DNA from: Haemophilus parainfluenzae
GTDB taxonomy: Bacteria > Pseudomonadota > Gammaproteobacteria > Enterobacterales > Pasteurellaceae
Direction of reading: 5' to 3'
NCBI RefSeq assembly: GCF_014931375.1
Contig: NZ_CP063117.1
Location: 1,116,001 to 1,180,000 of the forward strand
DNA: 64,000 nucleotides
Shown: positions 6,969 to 14,602 of the stretch, piece after piece
Numbering within the stretch: position 1 is the first letter of the stretch
Layout: each line of letters starts with the position of its first letter
Made by a program: the position numbers and the translations under genes
Notes under the pieces: generated by a model
What the model saw: the letters and a program-made list of their open reading frames with translations, nothing else
Database searches by the model: none
Told to the model about the DNA's origin: nothing

Positions 6969-6974
6969 AGTATA
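6969..6974 (-). promoter_or_regulatory. Extended -10 promoter for RNA copy A
   Basis: TGCTATACT on the minus strand is a good extended -10 (TGnTATACT). No clear -35 is visible. Initiation would fall near 6962, just before hairpin 1 of RNA copy A. Confidence 0.4.
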
Positions 6975-7015
6975 GCACTATTTTTGAGGGCTCGCCATTC
7001 ACAGGCGCTTAAATC

Positions 7016-9061
7016 CTAGTTCAATAAGCTTCGTAAAGATGAAATTTGCTCACTCACACTTTTACTCGACTTTTTCTTTAAATTTTTTGTACTTTTAGTA
7101 TTCTTCTTGCTATCAATATTTTCAATATGTTGGCAATTTGGATAAGCAGAACACCCAAAAAAAGCCCCATTTTTACCATTTCTTTTAATCATTGGTGCAC
7201 CGCACTTAGGGCATTTACGAATTTCAATATTCCCCAAACTCATTCCCTTTTTAAGGCAATCAGCCATCAAATGCCGCACAAAGACTTCTTGTTTTTGCAT
7301 AAACACTTCTAGCGAAAGCGTTCTTTCAGCAATTTGATTGAGCGCTTGCTCCCAAAGTGCGGTTAAACCCGGATCTTTTAACATCTGAGGTAAATTATCA
7401 ATTAGCGTCATTGCTTCATCTGTCGCTAATAGTGATTTACCTTTCTTTTTCAAGAAACCTTTATCAATCAAACCTTGAATCGTTCCCGCCCGAGTAGCTT
7501 CTGTTCCAAGCCCTTCAGTTTCTCGTAAGCGTTGTTTTAAACGCTCATCAGTTACAAAGCGAGCTGCATTTTTCATTGCGGTGAGCAATGTACCTTCCGT
7601 GAAGTGATTAGGTGGTGATGTTTGTAAGGTTTTTATTTCTGAATCAGAAATCTGACAGATTTGTCCTTGCTTTAACGTCGGCAAGGCTTGAGGTGCGTCA
7701 TCATCTTCATCAAGTGATTTGCCAAATAGAATTTTCCAACCTGGAGCAATAAGCACATTCCCACGTGCACTTAATATATGTTGACCGCACTTCAAAATAA
7801 TTTGTGTCTTATCTGTTTCAGAAACAGGTAAGAATTGAGCTAAATAACGACGACGTATGAGATCATAGAGCTTTAATTCTTCATCAGACATTTTGCTAAT
7901 ATCAGCTTTAATCATAGTCGGAATAATGCCATGGTGAGCAGTAATTTTTTTATCATTCCAAACTCGTGATTTTTGATTAAGGTTTAACATACCTGCAAGG
8001 GGGTGTAATCGATTATCGGATTGCAACAAACATTGGATAATTTGAGGCGCTTCTGCAAACTGAGACTCCGGTAAATAACCACAATCTGTTCTAGGATAGG
8101 TTGTCGCTTTGTGAGTCTCATAAAGTGATTGAGCTATATCCAATACTCTTTGCGCACCCAGTCCATAAAGGCGGTTAGCTTCTGATTGTAAGTCACTTAA
8201 TGCAAAGCAAAGTGGGGCATTTTGTCTTTCACGTTTAGTTTCAACTGATTCCACTTTCGCTTGGCCAAATTGGCGAATTTGCTGATTTGCTGCTTGTATA
8301 ACTTGGGCAGACAAACAAAGTCCATCAGGATCACAATATTGCTCCGGAATAACATATTGCGTAGCAAAATGCTGATTTCCATCAGAAAGCATTACTTGCA
8401 AAGCAAAATGTTGCTTAGGAATGAAGTTTTTTATCTCACGGTCACGATTAACAACCAAGCTTAATGTTGGAGTTTGTACCCGACCAACACTTAAAGGTTT
8501 CCCTTGATACCCTTGTTGTTGCGCTAATAAGGTATAGAGACGAGAGAAATTCATACCAATAAGCCAATCAGCTCGACTACGTGCAAGTCCCGCATAGTAA
8601 AGAGGTAGTGTCTCCTCATTATTTTTAAGTGCGCCCAAGGCTTTGCGAATACTGGTATCATCTAGTGCAGACAACCAAAGGCGTTTTATTTGCCCTCGAA
8701 ATCCTGCCAAATCCAGCAATTCTCTTGCTATAGTTTCGCCCTCTCTATCAATATCGGTTGCAATGACAACAAGTTTAGCTTGTTTGATAAGTTTCATGAC
8801 GACATTGAACTGTTTTTTTGTTTCTTTTTTAGGTGAAAGCCCCCATTTACCCGGGATAATTGGCAAGGTCTCAAATGCCCACTTTTTAAAGGCAGGATCA
8901 TATTCTTCAGGATTAAATTGCTCTACTAGATGACCAATTCCCCAGGTAACTGTAAGCTGACCGTCAGGTGTTGATAAACAACCCTCACCACGCTTTGTCG
9001 CACCTAATACTTTTGCAATATCATTGCCTTGTGATGGTTTTTCACATAAAAATAATTTCAT
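7016..9061 (-). CDS. topB: DNA topoisomerase III, ICE type
   Basis: A 681-residue type IA topoisomerase. Start ATG 9061 gives the canonical MKLFLCEKPSQ. TOPRIM residues are E7 and DIDREGE (D103, D105, E108); the active-site tyrosine is Y322 in ATTYPRTDCGYL. The catalytic arch follows, then a C-terminal zinc finger CPKCGAPMIKRNGKNGAFFGC and a lysine-rich tail. It relaxes negative supercoils and decatenates single-stranded intermediates; ICE-borne copies are thought to assist processing after transfer. Two uptake signal sequences lie within the gene, so the ICE has long resided in Pasteurellaceae. The ribosome site GAGAG lies in a hairpin (9069-9090). Confidence 0.95.
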   Translation of the reverse strand: MKLFLCEKPSQGNDIAKVLGATKRGEGCLSTPDGQLTVTWGIGHLVEQFNPEEYDPAFKKWAFETLPIIPGKWGLSPKKETKKQFNVVMKLIKQAKLVVIATDIDREGETIARELLDLAGFRGQIKRLWLSALDDTSIRKALGALKNNEETLPLYYAGLARSRADWLIGMNFSRLYTLLAQQQGYQGKPLSVGRVQTPTLSLVVNRDREIKNFIPKQHFALQVMLSDGNQHFATQYVIPEQYCDPDGLCLSAQVIQAANQQIRQFGQAKVESVETKRERQNAPLCFALSDLQSEANRLYGLGAQRVLDIAQSLYETHKATTYPRTDCGYLPESQFAEAPQIIQCLLQSDNRLHPLAGMLNLNQKSRVWNDKKITAHHGIIPTMIKADISKMSDEELKLYDLIRRRYLAQFLPVSETDKTQIILKCGQHILSARGNVLIAPGWKILFGKSLDEDDDAPQALPTLKQGQICQISDSEIKTLQTSPPNHFTEGTLLTAMKNAARFVTDERLKQRLRETEGLGTEATRAGTIQGLIDKGFLKKKGKSLLATDEAMTLIDNLPQMLKDPGLTALWEQALNQIAERTLSLEVFMQKQEVFVRHLMADCLKKGMSLGNIEIRKCPKCGAPMIKRNGKNGAFFGCSAYPNCQHIENIDSKKNTKSTKNLKKKSSKSVSEQISSLRSLLN

Positions 9062-9068
9062 GATGTTT

Positions 9069-9090
9069 TCTCTCATTGATATTTGAGAGA
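9069..9090 (-). promoter_or_regulatory. Hairpin masking the topB ribosome site
   Basis: TCTCTCA (minus strand, 9084-9090) pairs perfectly with TGAGAGA (9069-9075) across an 8-base loop; the second arm includes the GAGAG ribosome site of topB. A second case, different in sequence, of SD masking in this ICE. Confidence 0.45.
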
Positions 9091-9151
9091 TATTTTCGAT
9101 GTAATAAGATAAACCACAATTAGGAATTCTTTTTAAACTGAGGAGTAAATC

Positions 9152-9709
9152 ATGATAAAACTGACCCCTTCATCAATTGGAGTGATGGTTGATACGCTTA
9201 GATATTCAGGTCGAGATAGATATATTATTTTTAGAATGAAAACGAGAGAGCAGAAAGTCGTGTATATGCGTTATCCACAGCATATTGAAAATATGGCTAA
9301 TCAAGAGAACATGATTGTCATCGTAGATGCTCAAAAGTTTCTTTCTTTATGGCAGCGATCACCGTATGAGGTAGATAAAAATACATGTGCGGGCGATGAG
9401 TCAACATGGAGAAAAGATTATAAGTTTCATCATGCTGAAAACGGATTTGCTAAAAGTATGGATTCTCCAGTTCCACTTGCAGATGTAAATGTTCATATTA
9501 AAGATGGAGAAATAAGCTGTAGTCTTAATGATGGTATGACAAGAACGCTTTGGTTGCTTGCAAATGGTGTAAAGGAGTTTCCTATTTTGGTTAGAAACCA
9601 TAAAGAGAAAGCTAAAATTCTGTCAAAGTATGCAAGCCCATTATCTTCACTTCATTTTGAGCCACTTAATTTATTTTTTGCAATTACAGGAGAAAAATAC
9701 CCCTTGTAG
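9152..9709 (+). CDS. Probable plasmid fertility inhibition factor family protein
   Basis: A 185-residue soluble protein, the only clear plus-strand gene in this part of the ICE, divergent from topB with 90 bases between. GAGGAG precedes ATG 9152. The segment NTCAGDESTWRKDYKFHHAENGFAKSMDSPVPLADV with GMTRTLWLLANGVKEFPI (about 90-150) resembles what I know of proteins annotated as plasmid fertility inhibition factors, which block transfer of a coresident conjugative plasmid. If so, this ICE would suppress a rival element. The family assignment is from memory of motifs. It ends in a stem-loop. Confidence 0.5.
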   Translation: MIKLTPSSIGVMVDTLRYSGRDRYIIFRMKTREQKVVYMRYPQHIENMANQENMIVIVDAQKFLSLWQRSPYEVDKNTCAGDESTWRKDYKFHHAENGFAKSMDSPVPLADVNVHIKDGEISCSLNDGMTRTLWLLANGVKEFPILVRNHKEKAKILSKYASPLSSLHFEPLNLFFAITGEKYPL

Positions 9710-9719
9710 CCAAGGGGTA
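9698..9719 (+). terminator. Terminator-like hairpin after the fertility-inhibition-like gene
   Basis: A perfect 9-bp stem (9698-9706 with 9711-9719) with a 4-base loop that contains the stop codon region. There is no T-tract, so termination is uncertain. The next 200 bases to 9925 hold only this hairpin and the terminator of the lipoprotein gene. Confidence 0.4.
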
Positions 9720-9850
9720 AACGTTTGAGATATTAAACAATATGAGGAAAAGGAAAAGTTTGGATGGATCTCAAAAAACAAATTTGTTTCGTTATCTATC
9801 ATACAAAATAATCATTATTATCGGTATCGAAATTTAAAAACACCTGAAAT

Positions 9851-9876
9851 AAAAAAAGCCCCACTAAGGTTGGGGC
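9851..9876 (-). terminator. Rho-independent terminator of the lipoprotein gene
   Basis: GCCCCA/TGGGGC stem (9858-9863 with 9871-9876) followed on the minus strand by seven Ts. Confidence 0.85.
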
Positions 9877-9924
9877 AAAGGAGAATGAGGTATTGATTAC
9901 CTACACTATGTTTATGTTGTCGTA

Positions 9925-10443
9925 TTATTTAATTGCTTTTATCACTTCTGATTTAACAAATTGAGCAAAATCAGATTCATTTGAGGATGCAATCCAGGAA
10001 ATTCTAACCTTGCCATCCTCTTTTGCAAGCGTTATGTCAATTTTTCGACCGCCAACATAGCTATTTGCCATGTGATAATAGACCCCAGGAGTCGCTTCAT
10101 GAGCATGTCCTTCTTCATCTAAAAGCGATTCGTAACGTTGACGCTCATACCCGGATAATCCACTTAATGCTTCCTCCCGTGTTTTGAATTTTAAATTACG
10201 TTTAATTTTTACGTAAAGAGAGTCAATATTTTTAGATGATGTAATTGAATCCTCTACGTTATAGCGATGAGAACGAGAACTTTGAGTGTAAGCCACACCG
10301 GAAGAACTAGAGGAACTATTCCCCCCGCCAAGAACACTGCTGAGTTGACCTGCAACATTACCAACCGCATCATTCAATGAGTTTAATTCAGCACAACCAC
10401 TTAAAGCAGCGACGGCAGATAAAACAAAAATTATTTTTTTCAT
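9925..10443 (-). CDS. Hypothetical ICE lipoprotein
   Basis: A lipoprotein of about 172 residues. The signal MKKIIFVLSAVAALSGC has a clear lipobox (LSGC, cysteine 17 from this ATG). A GTG 3 bases upstream is an alternative start; AAGG serves either. After the lipidated cysteine come a low-complexity serine/glycine linker (GGGNSSSSSSG) and a folded domain of about 110 residues (SLYVKIKRNLKFKTREEALSG, VYYHMANSYVGG, IRISWIASS-like strand). I do not recognise the family. It lies 23 bases after ssb on the same strand and is closed by a terminator, so ssb and this gene form an operon. An envelope role in mating or exclusion is possible but unsupported. Confidence 0.65.
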   Translation of the reverse strand: MKKIIFVLSAVAALSGCAELNSLNDAVGNVAGQLSSVLGGGNSSSSSSGVAYTQSSRSHRYNVEDSITSSKNIDSLYVKIKRNLKFKTREEALSGLSGYERQRYESLLDEEGHAHEATPGVYYHMANSYVGGRKIDITLAKEDGKVRISWIASSNESDFAQFVKSEVIKAIK

Positions 10444-10469
10444 CACGATTAACCTTAATTATATTGAGT

Positions 10470-10892
10470 TCAGAATGGTATTGAATCATCAAAAGCATTT
10501 GCCGATGCATCTTGTTGTGGCATTGGCTGAGAATTATTTGCACCATCTGCACTTTGAGGGCGAGTACCTAACATTTGCATTACATCACCTTGGATTTCCG
10601 TGGTATAACGATCTTGCCCGTTTTGATCTTGCCATTTACGAGTACGCAAGCGTCCTTCAATATAAACTTGCGCTCCTTTCTTGAGATATTGGCCGCAAAT
10701 TTCAGCTAATTTGCGATAAAAAACGATTCGATGCCATTCAGTCACTTCACGACGTTCACCGGTGTTTTTATCCGTCCAAGCTTCGCTAGTTGCTACACTG
10801 ATATTTGCAACTGCTTCACCATTCGGCATGCTTCGCATTTCAGGATCATTACCTAAATGTCCCACGATAATTACTTTATTAATTCCAGCCAT
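10470..10892 (-). CDS. ssb: Single-stranded DNA-binding protein, ICE-encoded
   Basis: A 140-residue SSB, shorter than chromosomal SSBs (about 170-180). The OB fold occupies residues 1-110 with [37 protein letters not shown] and [15 protein letters not shown]. After a glutamine/asparagine-rich linker comes the conserved acidic tip DDSIPF, the docking site for partners such as topoisomerase III and replication proteins. ATG 10892 has AGGAG upstream. The 245-base region upstream contains direct repeats and a strong stem but no gene. It probably coats transferred single strands together with the chromosomal SSB. Confidence 0.95.
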   Translation of the reverse strand: MAGINKVIIVGHLGNDPEMRSMPNGEAVANISVATSEAWTDKNTGERREVTEWHRIVFYRKLAEICGQYLKKGAQVYIEGRLRTRKWQDQNGQDRYTTEIQGDVMQMLGTRPQSADGANNSQPMPQQDASANAFDDSIPF

Positions 10893-11025
10893 ATTGATTT
10901 CTCCTAAATCACAAAATTAACTGTCAAGATTGTGCATTTTTTACATCTAATCCTTAAGGGTAAATTCAGTAAAAAACACAGAGATTTTTTAACACAACCA
11001 CGAAAGGCAAAGGCTTTTTTTCGTT

Positions 11026-11052
11026 AAGGTAAGGGGCTTGTCCCCTTACCTT
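11026..11052. repeat. 11-bp inverted repeat upstream of ssb
   Basis: AAGGTAAGGGG (11026-11036) and CCCCTTACCTT (11042-11052) with a 5-base loop. Neither strand has a T-tract after it, so it is not an obvious terminator. It lies between the DUF3158 gene and ssb in the minus-strand transcript. Confidence 0.5.
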
Positions 11053-11070
11053 TAAAAGGCCTTTTAGTGA

Positions 11071-11109
11071 GCCGATCACAAACTATATAAATTAGCCGAT
11101 TACAAACTA
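11071..11109. repeat. Direct repeats upstream of ssb
   Basis: GCCGATCACAAACTA (11071-11085) and GCCGATTACAAACTA (11095-11109) match at 14 of 15 positions, 24 bases apart. They could be a binding site for a regulator of ssb or of ICE replication; no protein can be assigned. Confidence 0.4.
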
Positions 11110-11137
11110 GAAGATCCAACGTTCACAAATGTGAATG

Positions 11138-11626
11138 TTATAAATGATCTTCTATCTCTTTAATTTTATCTACCGCACTTGATACCTGTCTCATCATAAA
11201 ATTTAGTACGGAGACCTGCAGATTAATCAAAATGCGTTCTTTCTCAGCTGAGACAAGTTTTTGTCGTAAGTCTGAAGATAACTGAGGATTATTAAATACC
11301 GGATTTAACACAGCATCACCAGTCTTAGAGGCTTGAAAACTGCGCCAGCGTAAAAACGTCCCACCGGATGATGAAGCTTTATCTCGGATCATGTGAATAG
11401 GTAATACACTAAGTTCACTTTTACGAACGTTCTGCAACATTTCATTCTGCTGCAACATTAAAGCTTCACGGACTGTAGCAAGGGATTCAGCTAGTAATTC
11501 ATACTGTTGCACTGAGTCTAACTCACTGAATAACTGTTTCAGCGAGTCATTAAGTGGGGTTGTGCGTCCTAATTGTTTATACATATCAGAAGGAATGAGC
11601 ACGTTATCCATAATCCCAATCTCCAT
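11138..11626 (-). CDS. DUF3158-family ICE protein
   Basis: A 162-residue soluble protein. The segment VLPIHMIRDKASSSGGTFLRWRSFQASKTGDAV (about 90-120) is the recognisable DUF3158 core. The rest is predicted helical with heptad-like leucines (QLFSELDSVQQYELLAESLATVREALML) and a helical C-terminus. It is found in PFGI-1-class ICEs next to the TIGR03761 gene; function unknown. Its ATG (11624-11626) overlaps the upstream stop as TAATG, so translation is probably coupled to TIGR03761. A nearer ATG at 11611 is an alternative start. The stop lies in an imperfect inverted repeat (11118-11139). Confidence 0.75.
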   Translation of the reverse strand: MEIGIMDNVLIPSDMYKQLGRTTPLNDSLKQLFSELDSVQQYELLAESLATVREALMLQQNEMLQNVRKSELSVLPIHMIRDKASSSGGTFLRWRSFQASKTGDAVLNPVFNNPQLSSDLRQKLVSAEKERILINLQVSVLNFMMRQVSSAVDKIKEIEDHL

Positions 11627-12381
11627 TATTCAGTTTTATTTGCTGTAATTTGGACTTCAACAGAGCCATTATCATCTGATTCAGCAAGTGATGATTTTTT
11701 AATTGTTGGAGCAAATGTTGCACGTGTTGTACCGGAAAGCACGTCAGGCGTTAAGGTATATTTCATACGTTTTACAGCAGCTTGATAGCGAGCGTTATTT
11801 TCAAGCGCATCTTGGCGTGTAATACCGGAATTTCTGTAATTCTCAAGCACACCAAATGCACGACGAATTAATTTAGCTCCGGATTCTAACCAATCATACG
11901 CATCATCTTTTGTAAGTAATGCAATATGTGAAGCGGTCATCACTGTACGAGCTAACGAATCAAAGTCAGCCAAAAGATACAATAATTGATAACCCAGCTG
12001 AGTATTCACAAAAATAGGGTATTGAATCGGAGCAATATTGGCACAACGCTCAATTTGAAAGTTTTCAGGAATTTTCTCACTGTAGAGATTAACCATTCTC
12101 CAGGTCATATCTTGCATTTCTTTACGAAACCCTAATACTTTTTGTTCAAAACGAAGAAGATAATCATCAGCATAAGGATCATCTTGTTCGGCAGCTTGCT
12201 GAATTTGACTCAATAGAGATAGAGCATTAGGAATACTGAGAATTGATGATGTAACGACTTCCCCGGCTTCATTTTTAACTAAGTCACGACCATTCCAAAG
12301 ACGTGTTGCATACTGAGTATGAAGCGTAAATGTAATCTCACTGCGTAACGGCCCAAGCTGTTGGTTGTATGTTGTTGTCAT
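11626..12381 (-). CDS. ICE protein, TIGR03761 (PFL_4669) family
   Basis: A 251-residue soluble protein. The start QLGPLRSEITFTLHTQYATRLWNGRD is the family signature, and AAVKRMKYTLTPDVLSGTTRATFAPTI near the C-terminus is also typical as I recall it. Members occur with the ICE replication/partition genes; the biochemical function is not known to me. ATG 12381 has AAGGTGA upstream, directly adjoining the 36-bp hairpin repeat array that separates it from the rep gene. The final 25 residues are acidic and disordered-looking (SSLAESDDNGSVEVQ). Confidence 0.78.
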   Translation of the reverse strand: MTTTYNQQLGPLRSEITFTLHTQYATRLWNGRDLVKNEAGEVVTSSILSIPNALSLLSQIQQAAEQDDPYADDYLLRFEQKVLGFRKEMQDMTWRMVNLYSEKIPENFQIERCANIAPIQYPIFVNTQLGYQLLYLLADFDSLARTVMTASHIALLTKDDAYDWLESGAKLIRRAFGVLENYRNSGITRQDALENNARYQAAVKRMKYTLTPDVLSGTTRATFAPTIKKSSLAESDDNGSVEVQITANKTE

Positions 12382-12404
12382 GTTATGTCACCTTTTATCA
12401 TTTG

Positions 12405-12656
12405 GTTAAAATTTGTACTTTGTCCAGCCCCTGGACAGTGGTTAATTTTTGTTCACTGTGCAACCCTAGCACAGTGGTTAATTTTTGTTCACTGTGCAAC
12501 CCTAGCACAGTGGTTAATTTTTGTTCACTGTGCAACCCTAGCACAGTGGTTAATTTTTGTTCACTGTGCAGTCCCCGCACACTGGTTAAAATTTGTACTT
12601 TGTAAAGTCCCTTTACAGTGGTTAAATTTTGTACTTTGTAGAACCCTTCTACACTA
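12405..12656. repeat. Seven tandem 36-bp units, each with a hairpin whose arms differ but still pair
   Basis: Seven exact 36-base units begin at 12405, 12441, 12477, 12513, 12549, 12585 and 12621. Each has a conserved head GTTAA(A/T)(A/T)TTTGT and a hairpin with a CCC-containing loop. Units 2-4 are identical. The arms are TGTCCA/TGGACA (unit 1), CACTGTGC/GCACAGTG (2-4), TGTGC/GCACA (5), TGTAAAG/CTTTACA (6) and TGTAGAA/TTCTACA (7). The arm sequence changes on both sides together, so the fold is conserved rather than the bases. It lies between rep and the TIGR03761 gene; an iteron, single-strand origin or RNA role is possible. Confidence 0.85.
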
Positions 12657-12677
12657 TTCACTTTTTATACAGCTTAT

Positions 12678-13901
12678 TCAATTGCAAATTGAAGCCTTAA
12701 ATTGTCGAATGCGATCAGCTCTCGCTTTTCGCTCTTCTTCAGATTGCACTCGCATTGGTTTTATTGTGCTATCGGCTTTCACATTATTAACTAAGCTAGT
12801 TTCATCATGTTGTGATAACCGATTTTTTGATGATAATGATTGCGCTTGTGTAGCCAAAAATTGTTCATACAAATATGGTTTAAATTCACCACGGTGTGCA
12901 CGTTGGATTAATGTCACTACATAGCCTTGTGGTTTTTTCACTTCACCTTTTGCCACACGCTGTTCTAGCTCAAATAAAATCGCTTTACAGATTCCTAAAT
13001 CAAGTCCACGCATTGCTTGCATAATTGCTGTTTTTTCCAATGATGAAAACTGAATATTAGTCGGCCAGTCAATTTCATCCGCATTACCAGTACAGTACGT
13101 ATTTATATAAATACTAGTACCTGTACTGTACTGTGAAAAACCTGAGTTCCCTTTTGGAACTAAGCCTGAAATCAATGACTTATCATCATTTTGGGTACTG
13201 AGTTCCTTTTTGGAACTCTGCTTGATTTTACTGAGTTCCATTTTGGAACTAAGGTGATTTTTACTGAGTTCCCCTGTTTTTTCACTGAGTTCCTTATTGG
13301 AACTTAGTAAGTTTTCTTGAATAAATGTTGATTCTTCTTGCTCTGAAATATCCATTTTTGGACGTTTTTGATAGTCTTGAAGGCGAGCTCGCATCCAGTC
13401 AATGTGAGAAATATAATGCCACTGAGTATTATCTGAGAGCAGGTTTTCTACAATATGGTTTGCTACACCTCGCACAAAGTTATCTCGATGCTGAATGGAT
13501 TTTTCAAGGAGTGCGATGTAATCATGGTTTAATTGAATCGTATCAATGATTGGCATAGGTTCATCATGAAGGATGTAAAAATTACCCAATACTTGACCTT
13601 GCTCATTACGTACAGTTTCACAAAGTGTTAGCCAACGAGTTAATCTAAGTAATAACAACGTTTGGCTAACTAGCTTACGCGAGAGTTCTGCTTCATCATA
13701 AGGTTTATCTGAAAGTAATTTTGCAAGCACTTCGTATGATGGGAACATGCCTGATTGAAATTCTCTTGCTTTGTATTTTATAAGTTGCCATGCCAATTTT
13801 GCTCTTGATGTTAAATAAGGATCAAATAGCAAACGGGTTGGAACTGTTTCATGCTGGTTGCCAAAAAAGAGCAACCCATGCTCTTGTAATTTTGTTTCCA
13901 T
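12678..13901 (-). CDS. STY4528-family ICE replication protein
   Basis: A 407-residue protein. The N-terminal half (1-190) with LLFFGNQHETVPTRLLFDPYLTSRAKLAWQLIKYKA, FPSYEVLAKLLSD and VSQTLLLLRLTRWLTLCETV looks like a winged-helix replication initiator and matches the STY4528 family of pathogenicity-island replication proteins. Residues 199-271 form a polar linker with repeats of the type SSKxELS, encoded by palindromic DNA units. The C-terminal part (about 275-345) has GLDLGICKAILFELEQRVAKGEVKKPQGYVVTLIQRA. The end is basic (EEERKARADRIRQFKASICN). Initiation of ICE replication at an origin in or beside this gene is inferred. Confidence 0.75.
   Translation of the reverse strand: METKLQEHGLLFFGNQHETVPTRLLFDPYLTSRAKLAWQLIKYKAREFQSGMFPSYEVLAKLLSDKPYDEAELSRKLVSQTLLLLRLTRWLTLCETVRNEQGQVLGNFYILHDEPMPIIDTIQLNHDYIALLEKSIQHRDNFVRGVANHIVENLLSDNTQWHYISHIDWMRARLQDYQKRPKMDISEQEESTFIQENLLSSNKELSEKTGELSKNHLSSKMELSKIKQSSKKELSTQNDDKSLISGLVPKGNSGFSQYSTGTSIYINTYCTGNADEIDWPTNIQFSSLEKTAIMQAMRGLDLGICKAILFELEQRVAKGEVKKPQGYVVTLIQRAHRGEFKPYLYEQFLATQAQSLSSKNRLSQHDETSLVNNVKADSTIKPMRVQSEEERKARADRIRQFKASICN
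13088..13133. repeat. Nested palindrome inside the rep gene
   Basis: An outer 11-bp inverted repeat, CAGTACAGTAC (13088-13098) with GTACTGTACTG (13123-13133), encloses a perfect 16-bp palindrome, GTATTTATATAAATAC (13099-13114). It is AT-rich at the centre and lies in the linker-coding part of the replication gene, so it could extrude as a cruciform or serve as an unwinding element. Confidence 0.7.
13145..13304. repeat. Iteron-like palindromes AGTTCC-N5-GGAACT inside the rep gene
   Basis: Full copies at 13145-13161, 13201-13217, 13234-13250 and 13288-13304, with a half copy at 13267. Each is 6 bp + 5-base spacer + 6 bp. Copies at 13201, 13234 and 13267 are 33 bases apart and the last step is 21 bases, all multiples of three, in keeping with the coding frame (SSKxELS repeats). 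Confidence 0.72.
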
Positions 13902-14004
13902 AATTTAATTCTCTCTGAGAATATTTCATTTTTATTGTTGCAATGTGCTTAAACATCTTTACAATAGCCAATGAACTTTCCCAAGTTCCTTACTAACGAT
14001 ATGA

Positions 14005-14045
14005 ATAACGCCCAACTTAACGTAACGCACTAGGTTGGGCGTTAT
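14005..14045. repeat. Long inverted repeat between the DUF2857 and rep genes
   Basis: A perfect 12-bp stem, ATAACGCCCAAC (14005-14016) with GTTGGGCGTTAT (14034-14045), with a 17-base loop. On the plus strand TGTTTTTT follows, on the minus strand nothing T-rich. It lies 6 bases past the DUF2857 stop, so it may limit read-through into rep or bind a regulator. Confidence 0.5.
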
Positions 14046-14050
14046 GTTTT

Positions 14051-14602
14051 TTAAGCTGCATTCCAGCGGCTAACAAGTTTCCAAATTTCAGTTAAATTAA
14101 TACCGGTTTCTTCCGCAATTAAAATTAACAGCTCTAGTCCTTCTGTTGATTCAATTGTTTGAACATCACCTTTATGCTCTTGCCATAAGTCCCAAATTAA
14201 TTTTTCTTCCTCTTCGGTTGCAGCTGGCTTACGTCCCATTGGTTCTTGTTTTCCAAGTAGGCTACGACGAGCAGATACTTTTGAAGTGGTTAAGCCGAAG
14301 TAGGAATTGAGCATTTGGATGGATGCACCTAACATTAATGCGCGATCAATAAGGCGACGTTCTTGTGACGACATGCGTACTCGAGCCACTAATCGCCAAA
14401 ATGCATCGTGATTAATTTCAACTTTGGCAAAGGGAGCTTTGGTGTTAGCCAGTTCATAAACTTCCTCTGTGCTGAGTTTTTCAATTTCTTGCAATTCTTG
14501 TTTTGAGAAACCATAGTTCCGGCAAACATTGATATTGCCTTCTTGTAAATTAACCAAAATCTCATTCAATACCACTTGGTTTAAATTGCTGAACATGCTC
14601 AT
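14051..14602 (-). CDS. DUF2857-family ICE protein
   Basis: A 183-residue soluble protein with the DUF2857 features I know from PFGI-1/SPI-7-type elements. These are LNEILVNLQEGNINVCRNYGFSKQELQEIEKLS, then VARVRMSSQERRLIDRALMLGASIQMLNSYFGLTTSKVSARRSLLG, which looks like a helix-turn-helix (about 90-115). ATG 14602 has AAGGAG 7 bases upstream and touches the ParB stop, so it belongs to the parA-dnaB-parB operon. A DNA-binding regulatory role is inferred from the HTH-like segment. Function not established. Confidence 0.72.
   Translation of the reverse strand: MSMFSNLNQVVLNEILVNLQEGNINVCRNYGFSKQELQEIEKLSTEEVYELANTKAPFAKVEINHDAFWRLVARVRMSSQERRLIDRALMLGASIQMLNSYFGLTTSKVSARRSLLGKQEPMGRKPAATEEEEKLIWDLWQEHKGDVQTIESTEGLELLILIAEETGINLTEIWKLVSRWNAA

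Noticed and set aside
12405..12656. CRISPR array
   Set aside because: The whole 36-bp unit is repeated with no unique spacers, and no cas gene is present.
12398..12661. Open frame of 87 codons across the 36-bp repeats (minus strand, repeating GLHSEQKLTTVL)
   Set aside because: 36 is a multiple of three, so any frame without a stop in one unit stays open; the start is GTG without a ribosome site, and long plus-strand frames are open for the same reason.
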